Position numbers and translations under genes: made by a program
The notes under the pieces: generated by a model
What the model was told of the DNA's origin: nothing
Seen by the model: the letters and a program-made list of their open reading frames with translations, nothing else
Database searches by the model: none
Part shown: piece by piece, positions 32,567 to 45,538 of the stretch
Position numbering within the stretch: the stretch's first letter is position 1
How the letters are laid out: every line of letters starts with the position of its first letter
Origin: Monosporascus cannonballus
Taxonomy: Eukaryota > Ascomycota > Sordariomycetes > Xylariales
DNA length: 64,000 bases
Direction of reading: 5' to 3'
Assembly: GCA_004154925.1 (NCBI GenBank)
Contig: QJNS01000011.1
Location: 496,001 to 560,000 of the forward strand

Positions 32567-32583
32567 CTTATTAATACGTAACA
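32567..32583 (-). repeat. B5 3' LTR, terminal stub
   Basis: CTTATTAATACGTAACA follows the B3 5' LTR and ends where the B5 purine tract begins (CGATTTTCTTTATCC..., matching 19021 onward). It completes the LTR broken at 18632. Confidence 0.65.
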
Positions 32584-32639
32584 CGATTTTCTTTATCCAA
32601 AAATCTCACTTTTACAATTTTTTCGTAATTCCTTCGCGT

Positions 32640-33240
32640 TTTCAATTTAATCCGGTCATATTTCTAAACGTTGTTTTTCCAAAATCAAATAACGTAATGA
32701 TTTAATTAATTAAAATACAAGGTTTTAAAATTATGTTTTATTTTTGTTTTTTTTCTTAAAGACTTCATTTATTGAACAATAAAAAAAGGTTTTGCTTATA
32801 AGGAATATATATATTGCGGCCGAATATATAATAGAACAAGCGTTTTTATTTTTATAATTAACCATGATATCACAGAAATTCGTTGTTTAAAAAAGGTTAG
32901 CTATCGAAAAAAAGATTATTTAACATTTTTATGCTGTTTTTCCTTATTGATTATTAACAGCAATATTACTAAATTTAAAATATTAAATTTATTCATGACG
33001 CCTCTTAATTTTTAAGCTAATGCGATAATTTTAAATCTTTAGAAAATAAAGTGGTAATAGAAATATACCCTTTTAAATATATAAACGCTATTAATTAAAG
33101 CTTTATCGATCCGCGAATATCGCTTTTACGAAGTATTAATTACAAGGCAATTTTAGATTGTGTTATTATTGGTAAAAGTTTCGTATTAAACGTTAGCTAT
33201 TTTATAGAATTTTTAGTTAGCTTTCAAGAATTTTCAGAAT
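32640..33240 (+). pseudogene. B5 antisense frame (type I)
   Basis: Plus strand reads PKSNNVMI, LIKIQGFKIMFYFCFF, then KGFAYKEYIYCGRIYNRTSV, FIFIINHDITEIRCLKKVSY, RKKDYLTF. The Cys/Tyr-Lys-Glu-x-Ile-x-x-Gly-Arg block aligns with YKEYIYQGRLCDG of B3. Stop density is higher than in B3. Confidence 0.6.
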
Positions 33241-33259
33241 TTGCGTAGTTTTTTCACTT

Positions 33260-34660
33260 AATTAAGTATTAAGTAAATTTATCTTCTTTTTGTATATCAA
33301 GTATATTTTCTATTTCGTATATAATTCCGTTTCCTATTTTTGTACAATTTTATTGCGTATAAACCTTAATTAACGCAGTTATTAATTTCAGTAAAAAATG
33401 TAGAAATATGTGTTAATTTTACCTTTTAATGAAGGTTCAAATTTATAATTATTTTCCGAATTTTTGTTAGCGATTTTATATGACCTAATATATTTTAAAC
33501 TAACCTTTTTACCATGTTTTATCTATTTAAATAATTTTCATAGCGAAGTGAACTTTTTTTCTTTTTAAAAAAGTTAATATCTTTTTACTTTGTTCATCTT
33601 ATAATACTGGCCTAATTGATTAAGTATAAAGATTAATTTTAGCTTTGGTTTTTTAATGGAATTACTTAAGTTATTTTAATGTAAATATTATTTCAATATT
33701 AAAAGGTTTATTGAAAGACTTTTTGTAATCATCAAATATAAAATTAGAATTTATATTTATTAAAATTATATAAATACCTTCATTATAATCTATATTATAA
33801 GTCAATAAAGTAATGAATGATATTTACCCTAATTATTTATTCATAATTAATGTAATATTTTACACACGTTTTTAATACTAAATTTAATTATTTCGTTTAT
33901 TAATCTTTTTAACGGTTAAATACTATAAATAAGTCATATTTTAAACCGATTTATAATATAAACCTTTCGTAAAACTGTAAAATAAACGTAATATATTTAT
34001 TGAAAATGGTTTCTTATACTAATTTATATATATTAAACATAGTTTTTAAAGAATTATTATATTTATTTTATATGAGTAATTCTCTAATACGGTAAAGACT
34101 GAAAGGAACTTGTAAACCGATTAATAGTAACAAGAATGTTTTTATAATATAATTTTGCCATTACATTTTTAAATTGAGGAAACTTAATAAAAGATATTTA
34201 TATAAATTAAATTGTATATATTTTTTAAAATTAATAATAATTATAACATGTCGTAAATATTATCTTGCTATACTTTAGCCTTATTATAAAAACTACATTA
34301 TGGTCGGAGTTTTTAAATTATTATATTTATATTTTTTAAAAAAAATAAACAAGTTGAAACTGTTGTAAAATCTGATAAATCTTTCGATATATATAAAATT
34401 AATATTTCTTTAAAAAGAATATATAACATATTTATTTTTTTAATTTCTTTACTAATTTTGTTAAAAATATATTTTAAAGTGTGGCTTATATTTTTAGAAT
34501 TTGGCGGAAATATAAATATTTTTCTACAACAATATCAAATACTTTATAATTTACTTTAATTAATATTTTTCGAAATTTGGTCGGTTATATGTAATATGCG
34601 TTTTAATGTTTTTAAATCTTCTTGTTAAATATTAACAAAATCAACACTTATTATTTTTTT
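33260..34660 (-). pseudogene. B5 integrase and chromodomain
   Basis: Chromodomain at 33260-33420 (bases TTTGTATATCAAGTATATTT complement the EKILDIQK codons). Integrase core and zinc-binding end run to about 34660 in the same order as B8. No catalytic triad can be read. Confidence 0.65.
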
Positions 34661-35900
34661 ACGTATCGTAATTATCGTTTTATAATTTCTTTAGTCGTAA
34701 TTTAAAATGTAAAATTTTAATAATCTATATAAACTTTAAGTTAATGAAAGTTGCTTTTAAAAAAACAATTAAACCATTGAAAAACCATAATAATAACCAT
34801 AAATCTTGTATTTTAAAAAACCCAAATAAATTGAATCCTATAATTTTTTACCGAATTATATAATAAAATATAGTTTCATTTAATTATTTTGTTATTTAAG
34901 TACCGTGCTTAACGCGTAATTCGAAATATCGGTTTGTACTTTAACGAAACGCACTAAATCGTATATAATACATATTAATTTGTTAATAATTATATTTTAT
35001 TTCGTAAAACGTTGTTTAATTATAAAATTAATTAAAAGTATAATAATATTGCTTGGAATTTAAATAAACTCTCTAAAATAATTAATAAATTCTAAAAACA
35101 GGCTTTTTTCAATTATAATTAGTATTTATTATTTTATAATTACGTGTTATGACTAGACCATAGCATTACGCCACCCGAGCAAAACATCGGTGGAATGATC
35201 GCAATTGTAGCAATTATTCTAGTACCTACAGCTGTATATATACTAGATCTCTTACGGTAGACGAACCGTAATAATGCGACGACTTTTTTAAAGTTTATTT
35301 TAAAATATGGCGAGATAATAATATATGTTAAATATTTCCTTGTTTTCTTATTGAAATAATCTTTTTGTTATTAATTAAGAATTTAAGATGTTGTGAAACT
35401 GAAAAAGAGTTATTAACGTGTTTTATATATATTATTTCCGCATTTCAATAAATAAAAACATTATCGTAATACAGATATTATTATCCATTACAAAGCTATT
35501 ATTACATTCGTAAAACTTATGATGGTAATTAAATATTTAAATAATTCGTATTTTCTTTAACGTTATGTTTTATTTATATTTTCTTCATTTTAATAAATTC
35601 TTACCTTTTTTTAAACTTAAATATTATAAGTTATTTAGTTTTATAAAATCTGGTTTTTATTTTAACAATCAAAATTAACAGTATTTAATTTTTAATTATA
35701 AAACTATTTAATTTCGAATAATCTATTTTAAACCGTATTTTTCTATTCTTTTAAAATTCAAAAATATAATATACTTTGTATCTAATTTCGAAAGTTGAAT
35801 TTACCTTTTTTTATAAACAATATTTTAAATACTTGATAGAAATACGTAATATATTTTCGGTAAAATTGTAAATAAGGTAAAACCTTCTAAATACGCTTTC
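34660..35900 (-). pseudogene. B5 RNase H and RT
   Basis: RNase H at 34660-34930 matches B3 (bases AATAATCTATATAAACTTTA complement KVYIDY; TGAAAAACCATAATAATAAC lies in the EF-x-AIIMVF part). RT follows to about 35900 with a broken YLDD region near 35450-35490. A 129-bp element (35145-35273) interrupts the RT. Confidence 0.65.
35145..35273 (+). mobile_element. 129-bp TG...CA element, copy 2
   Basis: TGTTATGACTAGACCATAGC...GAACCGTAATA. Matches copy 1 (18230-18361) over its whole length, with the core ATCGGTGGAATGATCGCAAT identical. GC is well above its surroundings. Flanks TTACG and ATGCG could be a decayed duplication. It disrupts B5 RT, an insertion event independent of copy 1. Confidence 0.7.
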
Positions 35901-36229
35901 TTAAAAACTCTTTTACATTTGTTTATTTTATTTTAGAAATTTCATAGTAATCTTTCTTAGAAAAAATACTTTATATTTCTAATATTACAGTAATATATTA
36001 ATTAAAACTTCTACCCTAAAAGGTTTCTATTTGAAATTATTATTTAATAATTGAATTTAACTTTAAATACAATAAAGATTTATCGTATTTTTTAAATTCG
36101 TATTATTTTTATAGTTTATATCTTTAGATATGAAAGTATCCGCCGTATCTTTATGGTTATATTTATCGTTATTTTCGATCGAATATTAAAATCCGAAATT
36201 TCTTTCTAATTTGTTAATGCAATATAAAA

Positions 36230-38460
36230 CGAATTTTATTTAGCTAACTTCTTCGTTAATCAAAATTCTATACTGCTATAGTTATAATAATCCTAAAATC
36301 ATATCGTCATTTCTAAATAAAACGATATCGAAATTAATTATTTAATATCGTCTTTAAATAACCATTTCGAAATCATTAATTTTGCATTAAGCTTTTCCGT
36401 TATTATAAGTAAAATTTTAACTCCGATATTTCTAATAACATAAAAGTTTAACTTATATTTCTACATTCATTTAAATTTATTAATAATATTCTATAAAACA
36501 TACTTTCCGCTTAAAATTTCGTAATTTGCTATTGTAATATACTAATACGTTCTTTTTCGTATATCTAAAGTATTGAAATTATTAACGATATTTATCATTA
36601 TATTAAAAGTCAATTTTCAAAATACTTTCTAAATCTTTTAAATTTTAGTATTTTATAACATTTTTATATATAACCTTTTTTAATTTCTTTGCCAATTTGT
36701 TAAACGATATTTATATTTTTTTTTGTATAATACGTTAAATTATTATATTTATCGTTTTTGTCTTCATACTTAGTTGTCGGAATATATTAATTACTTCAGG
36801 TTTTATTATAGCTATTTATGTTATGAAGTACATTACGTGTTTTAAATATTATACGACAATTTATTAGGTTCTTTATAATTCGTTATTCTTTGAAAACACT
36901 TCTAGGTAAATTATTGAATCTTTTTTTAACGCTTTTTCTTTTAAGATTTATAATAAATACTAATTGAAAGTAAAATTCTGTAATAATCTTTTAATAATAT
37001 TTTTCTTTTATATGGTAGATCAATTTTGTTATAACTTAATAATTATATTAGTTATTAAAATAAACAAGGTTTTGTTATAGGTATTACGTTTTTAGCCAAC
37101 TTTGTAAACTTGTTTTTTATTAATATCGTCTTATAGAGTAATAATTGGAATATATCAATATTATTGTTTATTTATCTTATTTTCTTTTGTCCAATAACGA
37201 AAATAAAATTCGTTTATATATATATACGTAAAATACGTTAATAAACAAATATTTTCTATATTTTATATATTAAATACCTTTCTTGCCCATAATATACGAT
37301 ATATATTTTATCTTATTCACTAAAATTTCAGATAAAGCTTTTTATTTGTTGTTAATATTTCTTCAATTATTTTTTAAGGCGTATCGCAATTTTTCTAACG
37401 GCCTTTAGGCTAATTTCTTAACCTTTCGTATTTTGCGACGAATATCTTATCATAATGGTCTTTCTTAGTGTCAAGCTCGAATTATATTAGCTCTTTACTT
37501 TTATTTATCAAATAAATTACTTCTTAGGCTAATTAATCGTCCTTTGAAAACGTGGGTCTAATTATTTTATTATTACACCTTTTTGCAGATACTTTAATAA
37601 TATCCTATTTTGCTATAATTATACTATTTAACTTGACTTTTAATTTTATATTAAACAGTTTCGAGTTCTATAAATAGTAACATAATACTGTAACAAATAA
37701 AATTCGTAATTTATTTTATATACTCTAATTCGACTGAATATAATCAAATCGTATGATATATTGCCTATGTCGTTCTTATTATTTTTTAAAAGTATTAATT
37801 TTTAATTTAATATTTTTTTCGATATACTTACTTAAAGTAATTCGTTTTTTAATGCAAATAATTTAACTCTTTGCATTTTGTTTTACTTTCTTATAAAAAT
37901 ATCGATAAAGATATTAATTTCGTTATTTTCTTATCCGGCCTTCTTTGCTCAATATTTAACCGTAATTATATACTTAGAAACTAACTTCTTTTGTCATAAT
38001 TAAAGAATTTGTTATACTGTAAACAGTTTTTTGCTTAGGTTACCGAAATTAATGCCTTATTTGTTTTTAAAATTGGTATATAAAAACAAGCCTTGTTAAT
38101 AAATCTTTCTTTATCTAATTTTCTTTTTTCCAAGTAATTCTTTATAACAGCTTCGAATTGATCGGCCGTATTTTTTATTAAGCATACTTTTACGGCCAAA
38201 CCCTTAGTTCGTTAAAAGAAAAGAAATCGAATATAAACGCCTACTTCAGTAAAGAAAATTCGGAAAGTGCTTTTTTCGTTATAAGGCTCCGGCTTTTGAA
38301 ATTTTATCTTAAAGAAAGAAGGTCTGCATAAATGAAATAACTTTAATTTACTTAATAAGTTATTACACTTTTGTCTCGAATTTTCGAATCCCGGCTTAAA
38401 GTTGCTAAATAAGACTTCTCTAAATATTAGTTCATATGTTAATAGTTTAAACAATTTTTT
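36230..38460 (-). pseudogene. B5 protease and Gag
   Basis: Protease at about 36230-36620 is collinear with 29340-29740. A degraded zinc knuckle, YNYSKIGYY, occurs at about 37640-37600. The open stretch 38454-38212 starts MFKLLTYELIFREVLFSNFK and contains FQKPEPYNEKSTFRIFFTEV, GVYIRFLFF. This is the N-terminal capsid (KPEPYDGxxxxLRxFLTQVRVYxRF). Confidence 0.68.
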
Positions 38461-38770
38461 AAATTTAACGGTATTATTAAATAAAGGTTTATAACATATA
38501 ACGGTTAAAAGTTTAACTAATTATTAAGTTTAAGGTATAAAAATTTATATTAATGAGAATATCGCAAAACTTTAAATAATAAATATGATAATTGGGTGCG
38601 TTTTAAAATATTAAAAGTATTTTGGATAAAGAAATTATATTACAAATTAATAATATTTACATTATTACAATATAAATATATATATTTTAATTAGGCTTAT
38701 TAATTTACTGTTAATAAGTTTGTAATCCGACTTATTAGCTTACTATTAGTAAGTTGGTGATTCGTTACGT

Positions 38771-40143
38771 AAAATAACCTTCTTGTTTTTCTAGGCCGTT
38801 CTCATTACGACTTACCTCAGCTAGCTTAGTCCTCTGCTGGCTCGTTTTTATATTTGATGTTGTTTTATATATTATGTCAAAATATTAAAATTAATTAATT
38901 AAATAACGTATCTCCGGAACGGGCTAAAAACGCCTAAATTAAAATTACGTCGAACAATTTTTATTTAATATTTCTATTAATACAATACTTAATATCTTGT
39001 ATTTACATAGTTAATATAAACTATATAATTTCATAATTTTACATATATATTAAATACAAGTTAATATTCACATAAGAACTTTTTCAAATTTTTTAAGTAA
39101 TAATTAAAGATAATATAATTACGCTCAATTTGGGGAAATTATTAACGGCAACGCTTTTATGATTGCTATAATGCAAATATTATATATATAATTTTATTAT
39201 TAGCCATTTAAGTATAAATTCATGTGTAAAAACTTCTTTAATTATATTTTTACTAGTACAGATGTGTATTAATATATTATCACTATACAAGATAAAAATA
39301 ATGGAATCCGGAATATTATTATTATTATAACGAATTTTACTTGAAATCCAATAGATGTAACATTTTATAAACGTAGTAAATATAAATTAACATATATATA
39401 AAACTTCTTTCGAAATTTGTTAACAAAAATTAAAATTAATACGATTAAATTAAGGTTTAAAAAAAGGCGATCGTAATACTCTTATAACTGCGACTGCATA
39501 ATTTCCGATCGCATTATCTTATATTGGACTTCCTTAATATATTTTAGATCTAAAATTCCATTTCACAATTTCTTTAGGCATACAAGTTATTATTCTCATA
39601 TGACGGCTATAAAAAGGTTAAAATTAATTAAGTTCGGAACGTCTTTATAATTATAACATATTAACCATAATCCGTATAAGTAAAAATATTGCTGGACGAA
39701 TTTTTTATACATAATTATCGTTACAAAACCTATAGTTAAATATTATATATAATATTTACGTCACCGCAGCTACAAAGGTAATTCGGATTAAAAAGAAAAT
39801 TAATTAAAAATGTTTGCCTTTTTTTTAATATCTTATTGAAATTAACCACAATTTAACAATTTTATACATCGTTAGAAAGTTCCTTATAGAGTCTATAGAA
39901 ATATAAATTTGTCTATTTTTTTAAAAAATCGTTTTTGTTATTATTTTATTTGTAATTTTCCAAAAAAATGGCAAAATTGTATATAAAAAATATTAATTAA
40001 GGCCAAAGTATTACGACTTATTATTACGCTATATGCTAGAGGTTTTATTATTTTTATGCGTTTTTTACAAGTTACGTTAGCGTAATACTAAAAGTTATAT
40101 AACTACAGCTGCGCTGCAGGCGCAGCTACAACGGCTAAAATAA
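38771..40143. other. Unidentified AT-rich insertion (about 1.37 kb)
   Basis: Fills the gap in the B5 5' LTR. TAAAATAA occurs at both edges (38770-38777 and 40136-40143), a possible 8-bp duplication, though such words are common in AT-rich DNA. No terminal inverted repeats or readable domains. The left end (38778-38850) and right end (40100-40140) are GC-richer than the middle. No gene recognised. Confidence 0.4.
40107..40127 (+). other. GC-rich perfect hairpin near the right end of the insertion
   Basis: AGCTGCGC-TGCAG-GCGCAGCT: eight-base perfect arms with a 5-base loop in otherwise AT-rich DNA. It lies 7 bases before CTAA near the insertion edge, reminiscent of a Helitron 3' end (hairpin then CTRR). 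The 3' flank is A rather than the usual T, so this is only a suggestion. Confidence 0.45.
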
Positions 40144-40209
40144 GACCTGATTCTAGTGGGACAAATTACGACCGTTTCTAGAGGCCGTAGCTTGTTCGAA
40201 CGTGATACA

Positions 40210-41300
40210 TAGGGCCAAAAAGCCTTAACTTTATGAAAAGCAAAAAAGCGTTTAGAATTTCCTAAATTAAATACAAGCATATTTCCGTTTATAAATTTTA
40301 ATTAAGCTTATAAATAATATTTTTGCAATAACGATATTTTTTATAAAAAAGGCTTCCAATATATTTTAAGCCAGTATTAAAGATATATTTGAAAATTCTT
40401 AAAGTCAATTAAAAAAAGCTGATATGGTTGTCTTTTCGATCATATAAAGTTTAAAAAAAAGTTAAAAGGCAATTTTAAGAACTCGGATAAAAAGCAAATG
40501 GCGGTATAATAATTTTCGAAATTATTAAAAAAAAACTTGTTTCGAAATACGTTATTATTTTTCAAAACCGTAGAGCGATAACAAATAAACCGAGGAGGAA
40601 GAGGATAATTTAATGGATATATTTTAAAATTGTTTAAAAAACAATGTGGAAATAAAATTATAAAATTTTAAAACCTTGAAACTTAAATAGGTATATTTTT
40701 AAAATTCAGAGAATTAATAGCAAGTTCTATGGCTAATATAGCATAAAAAATTTAATATATTTTAAAATTTAAAGAATAAGTAATTAACTAAAGGAAAAAA
40801 GGCGATATATTATTTACATTGTATAATATATTGCCAGAATCTATAAAACCTAAAATAGATTGGTATAAAATTAACAATTAAATCAAATATTATAATTATA
40901 ACAAATTAAGATATTAAAAAAATAAATATAAACATCTCGATAATAAGAAAATTGGACACCCGTTCTTAGAAAATAACCAATTTATCTAAATAGAAAGCTG
41001 TTTAATTAAAATGAGCTAATTATTAACATAAGTGAAACCTAGTACGAATAAAGGCTATTATTATAAAAGATCCAACGCAAAATGGGAAACACTAAAAAGC
41101 TAACCTAAAAGACATTAAGAAAACAATAATATGTTTTAAATACAGTTTGAAAATATTAGAAGTAGATAGAAAAGTTTGCCATGAAATTTTAAATCGATAC
41201 TGTAAAATATACGTTATATATTATAGATAACGAAAATATCCATGATTTAACAATTAAAGGAAATTCATTTATGAACGCATTATATATATAAATAAAGATA
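40210..41300 (+). pseudogene. B6 Gag
   Basis: KP-x-LYEKQKSV-x-NFLN (about 40219-40260) is the capsid start (KPELYEG...FLxQxRAYFRF). SIKDIFENS, QLKKS and later DHIKF follow. A zinc knuckle remnant, YYNYNKLRY (about 40890-40925), corresponds to CYNCNKLGH with three G-to-A changes. Confidence 0.68.
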
Positions 41301-41879
41301 TTGAACTTTTTTAATTTGAGCACAAAAAGTAAAGTAAATAAATAATAATATCAGTATTTTCGAATTATTGCTTTATAAAACAATATTAATCAAAAAACTT
41401 TATAAAATTAACCAAAAAGTATAATAGCTATAAAAAGATTTTTTTTGGCTTTTATAATGAATATAATAATTAGTTTAGTGAATGTTAAATTTAGTATAGT
41501 GTTGAAAACATTAATAAAAACTTTTACGGATTTTTTGTTTTAATTAAAATTGATTATAAACTTTAGACAATAAGTTTTTAACAAATTTAGATAACTTATT
41601 AGGGCATTGGATTAAAAACTTGACGAGTTAAAGAAATCTTGATAATATATTATATACCGCATAGAACAAGGAATTATTTAATAAGATCAAAAATTATAAG
41701 CTAATACAAAACAAATAATAACTTAAAAATAAATATGCCGACAAAAACAATAAATCTCAAAACTTAACACGTTATATAAAAAGGTATAAATTAAGTTTAA
41801 TTAATTTAATAACGAAATAAATAAAAGGAGTTACTCATAAAAACAGCCGAATAATAAAAACTAAAAAACTTAAAGAAGT

Positions 41880-43260
41880 TTTCGAAAAGGGTTCTAAACA
41901 CGACGATAAAAACCATTAGTAACCTTATTATTTAAATTATATAAATTAAAATATATTGATATATCGTATTCGTGAATTATATATCTCTATGCAGAAAAAT
42001 ACAATGCTGGATATTATTAACAAATTTAAATTGTTATACAAATATAAGTTAAAACTTTACACAATTACGAATATTAAAATTTAATGTTTTGTATACAATG
42101 AGAAAAGACTTAATGCAAAACTAATTACTTTAACGTTTTTGTTTAAGAATAATACTAAATGATAAAGTTGAATATCATTTTATATAAATATTGTAATATA
42201 ATCTTAAAGTTGTTATAAATATACAAATACAGAATTTTAATTAACGAAAGAATTAATTAGATAAAGTTTATTTCGCATATCGTCAACAGATAGAAAAAGA
42301 AATGAAAATTTTAATATTCGATCGAAAATGACAACGAATAGAGGTATAGAAGTATAACAAATATTTTATTATTTAAAGAGATAAAATATAAAAGAGAAAT
42401 ATTAAAAAAACACATTGCATCATCATTATTAATAAAATAAAATTTAGTTAATTAAATCACGATTTACAATAATAACTATGAAAATTAAATATTTGACTAT
42501 AATATAGTATTATAAATTTAAATAGGCTTTTAAAAGAAGATTGGGTGCGAAATTACTAGAATATAATAAATAGAATTATAAAATAATTTTGAAGAAAGAT
42601 TTATCTATAAAGTTTTACCTGATTTCAAATTTTAACGAAAACGAATTATGTACGCCAAAAAGTTTTCCGTATTTTTCGTATTGATTAAAAAAGGTTAAAT
42701 TATAACTTATAATTAATTACCACCAATAAAATAATGTTCTTATTAAAATACGACATTAATACCATAATTTATTGTTTTACACAACGAATATAGAAAGTTA
42801 AGAAATGTATAATAATTACTGAAAAAATATATAATCTTATTACGATTAAAGAAAAATACGAAGAAAAAAAATAATGTTTAAAAAAATACGAATTATTCAA
42901 GGACTTTATTACGTCAATAGAATTTACGAATGCGTTAATAGCTATTTAGCGAATAATAAATTATATATTACAAAAGTATGTTAATATTTTAGTTGTATAT
43001 TATATGGCTAATAGTTTTATTTATTTAAAAATTAAAGAGTATAGATATAGTATGTTTACTAACTTCTTTAAACTCTATAAAACGTACCTTTATTAATTTA
43101 AATAAAAACAATTAGTTTTAAAAATAAACAACAGCTTAAACAATCTATATCATTATTCTAGAATATTTTAAAATAAAGTTTAAAAATGTCGTTTTAAGTT
43201 GACAGTAATAAATGCTAATTACGATTAAAAAGATATAAATATTCCTTAAATTTGTTACTT
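41880..43260 (+). pseudogene. B6 protease and RT
   Basis: Protease at 41940-42300 (YKYKLKLYTITNIKI, VYNEKRLNAKLITLTFLFK). RT from about 42540: KLLEYNK-x-NYKIILKKDLSIKF, YLISNFNENELCTPKSF, then ECVNSYLANNKLYI near 42930. Order as in B4. YLDD not legible. Confidence 0.66.
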
Positions 43261-43419
43261 ATTATACAAAGTTCATCCAATTTTTTAATAAATGTTATAA
43301 ATAAAGAAAGAGTTTGAAAAAATGAAAAATATAATTATTAACAAATTAGTATTAATTATATATATTTTAATATGTCGCGTTAAATTAGAAACCTATATTT
43401 TGAATTTGATATTATATGC

Positions 43420-44880
43420 AATAATTAAATAATAAAATAATTAAAACAAATTACAGTCTATTACGTTGTTTTTAGCACAAATTAAAAAATGTCGACTTTA
43501 ATTACGTCATTCTAAATAAGGAATTTATATTCATTATCATAATCTTTCCAGGATTTCAATATTGTTTTTAAGAACATAACATTTATTGAATTAAAATTTA
43601 CACCGATGATTGAACTTTTAACCGTTTTATTACGGTCGATAGATTTACGAAAAGATAATTATAATATGTAACAAAATAATAAATTCTGATTTCGTTATTA
43701 TTCATAGAAAGGGTTAAGAAACTACAACACAAGTATTTTAAATTCATTGTTAACTTTTAAAAATATTTACATCTCCGCTAATTTACAATACTACTAGATA
43801 TACTACGAAATATATATTAAACAATCGAAATATATAATTGTAATATACTAAAAATACTACATAAATATCACACACATTATATAAAAATATGGGTATTATA
43901 AATATCTATAAATTCACAAAACCTTGAAATAATTTTAAGTTACTTATTATTTATTTAATATAAAAATAACAGTTTAAAAAGTACGACTATAATATATCAT
44001 TGAAAATGAGGCTAATGTATAACTATATAAACCGTATTGAAAATTAAATAATTATAGTTTTTAGTATTATATAGTTTTTATTCGAGAACCCAGTACATAA
44101 ATATATTACGATAGTAATTTCGACATTGCAGACCGATTTAAGAGAATTTCTTATTTTCCACTTTATTAAAAAATATTAATATCTAATAAATAGTATATAT
44201 ATTTTAAAAGATATTTTCAATACATAGTAATTTATATATAAACACTTTATCGGTAAAGATATTACATTTATTTTAAGTTTTTGACAAAATCTTATTAGAT
44301 AAATTAATTTAAATTATTCATTATTTCATGAGCTTGAATTTCAAGGGGATAAATAAAGAGAATAATAAAAGAAAATATTAAAATAGTATTTATATTAAAG
44401 TAACATAAATAGTTGTATTACGAAATATACGCAAAATGAAATTGCGCATACTATTAAGCATATAAATATAAAGTTTAGAGCGATGTAACGACATTACCTT
44501 TTTAAAAAGGAAAAATAATTTACTTAGTTCTAAAAAGGATTTAACAGAAAAAACGCCGCAAAAGACTCGATTTAAAACTTATCGGTCTATATTAAATTAT
44601 TAAAAGAATATCACAAAGAAATTACAAATTAAAACCTTTATCAGAAGTGATATTCAATTTAATTCTTTATATCTTTTCTATAAGTTAGGAATAAATACTA
44701 TTAAAGCTTCCACGAAATAAACTAGTGTAAAAATAAAAACCAAATTATATACGAAATAAGAAAAATATTTAATATATAAAAAAAAGAATTTACTTAATGC
44801 TTAATTACATAGAAACGTTACCCAAAATTTCGACAATACAAGGAAACTCGTAAAAAGTCTTAGAAATATTTAATGTTTAT
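43420..44880 (+). pseudogene. B6 RNase H, integrase and chromodomain
   Basis: RNase H at about 43500-43750 (YVILNKEFIFIIIIFPGFQY, FTPMIELLTVLLRSI). Integrase at 43860-44690 with a Y-x-x-ISISKN..HYGNFDIADRFKRISYFPLY block. Chromodomain at 44720-44880 (QIIYEIRKIFNI-x-KKNLL). All stop-ridden. Confidence 0.66.
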
Positions 44881-44929
44881 TAAAAACCTTATTTTAATAG
44901 TAGCGGAAATATTGCAAATAATCATATCT

Positions 44930-45530
44930 TAATCAATAGGTTTTAAGATAACCGTAAGTAACCAATCAAATAAATCGTATATAATAATTAATATAACGAT
45001 AAAAGCCTTAATAAAAGCCTGCTTTTGCATTTTTTATTTTTTTAACTTTTCTAGAAATTAGAATTTCAGTTGTATTATTTTAAAACTTTTACAACAAAAA
45101 AACGCTTTTAATCTACGAAAACAAATTAGACTTACCATACTTTTATTTATTTTTTGCTAGTAACCTTTTTAATTTTTAAGGAGATATTTTCTTATAAATA
45201 TTTTGTTACGTTTAATCGTTAATTTTCGATATAGATGTTTTATAATTAAAATAATAGAATACTTATTCCATTATACGAGTAGCCGCGCTTTATACAAGCT
45301 TAGTAGTTCGAAATACCTGTTAGTATTTCGTATTTTTAAAATTTTTAAAAATATAAAACGTACTGCATAATTTCAAAATATTATTCCTTAAATATAAAAA
45401 GTAGGTTTTAATATTAAGCGGTAAAAAATATATTTTGACAACAAGTGTTAAAGATATAATTAAATATTTTAAAAGTGATAAAAGGCTAACCTAATAAGAG
45501 TATATATAAGGATAGACGTTTAGAAACAAA
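44930..45530 (-). pseudogene. B6 antisense frame (type II-like), much decayed
   Basis: The minus strand opposite 44990-45250 resembles the B1 antisense frame (the plus-strand words ACTTTTACAACAAAAAAACG and GAGATATTTTCTTATAAATA correspond to 13945-13975 and 14050-14075). Few residues can be read directly. Supported by position and nucleotide similarity. Confidence 0.45.
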
Positions 45531-45538
45531 GAAAATTA

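Larger units (their letters stand above)
32584..40209 (-). mobile_element. Ty3/gypsy retrotransposon B5 (family B), internal region and 5' LTR
   Basis: Minus orientation. From left to right: antisense frame, chromodomain, integrase, RNase H, RT (hosting a 129-bp element), protease, gag, 5' LTR. It hosts B2 and B3 in its 3' LTR and a 1.37-kb insert in its 5' LTR. Right end 40209 abuts mid-gag of B6. Predicted duplication TAGGG (40210-40214). It is more decayed than B3 and B4, which fits its being older. Confidence 0.78.
38497..40209 (-). repeat. B5 5' LTR, split by a 1.37-kb insertion
   Basis: Left part 38497-38770 (TATAACGGTTAAAAGTTTAA..., U3 hairpin repeats at 38695-38760). Right part from about 40144 (GACCTGATTCTAGTGGGACA...) to CGAACGTGATACA at 40209. 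The two parts together give about 340 bases, near the expected length, and both match the family LTR in order. Confidence 0.65.

Noticed and set aside
38771..40143. Insertion as a definite Helitron
   Set aside because: Hairpin plus CTAA fits, but the 3' flank is A instead of T, no TC start is visible at the left edge, and no Rep/helicase is present.
40095..40280. 61-codon minus-strand frame with a Cys-rich end (CSCACSAA)
   Set aside because: Crosses the insert, the B5 LTR end and B6 gag; the Cys run comes from the GC hairpin, not from a gene.
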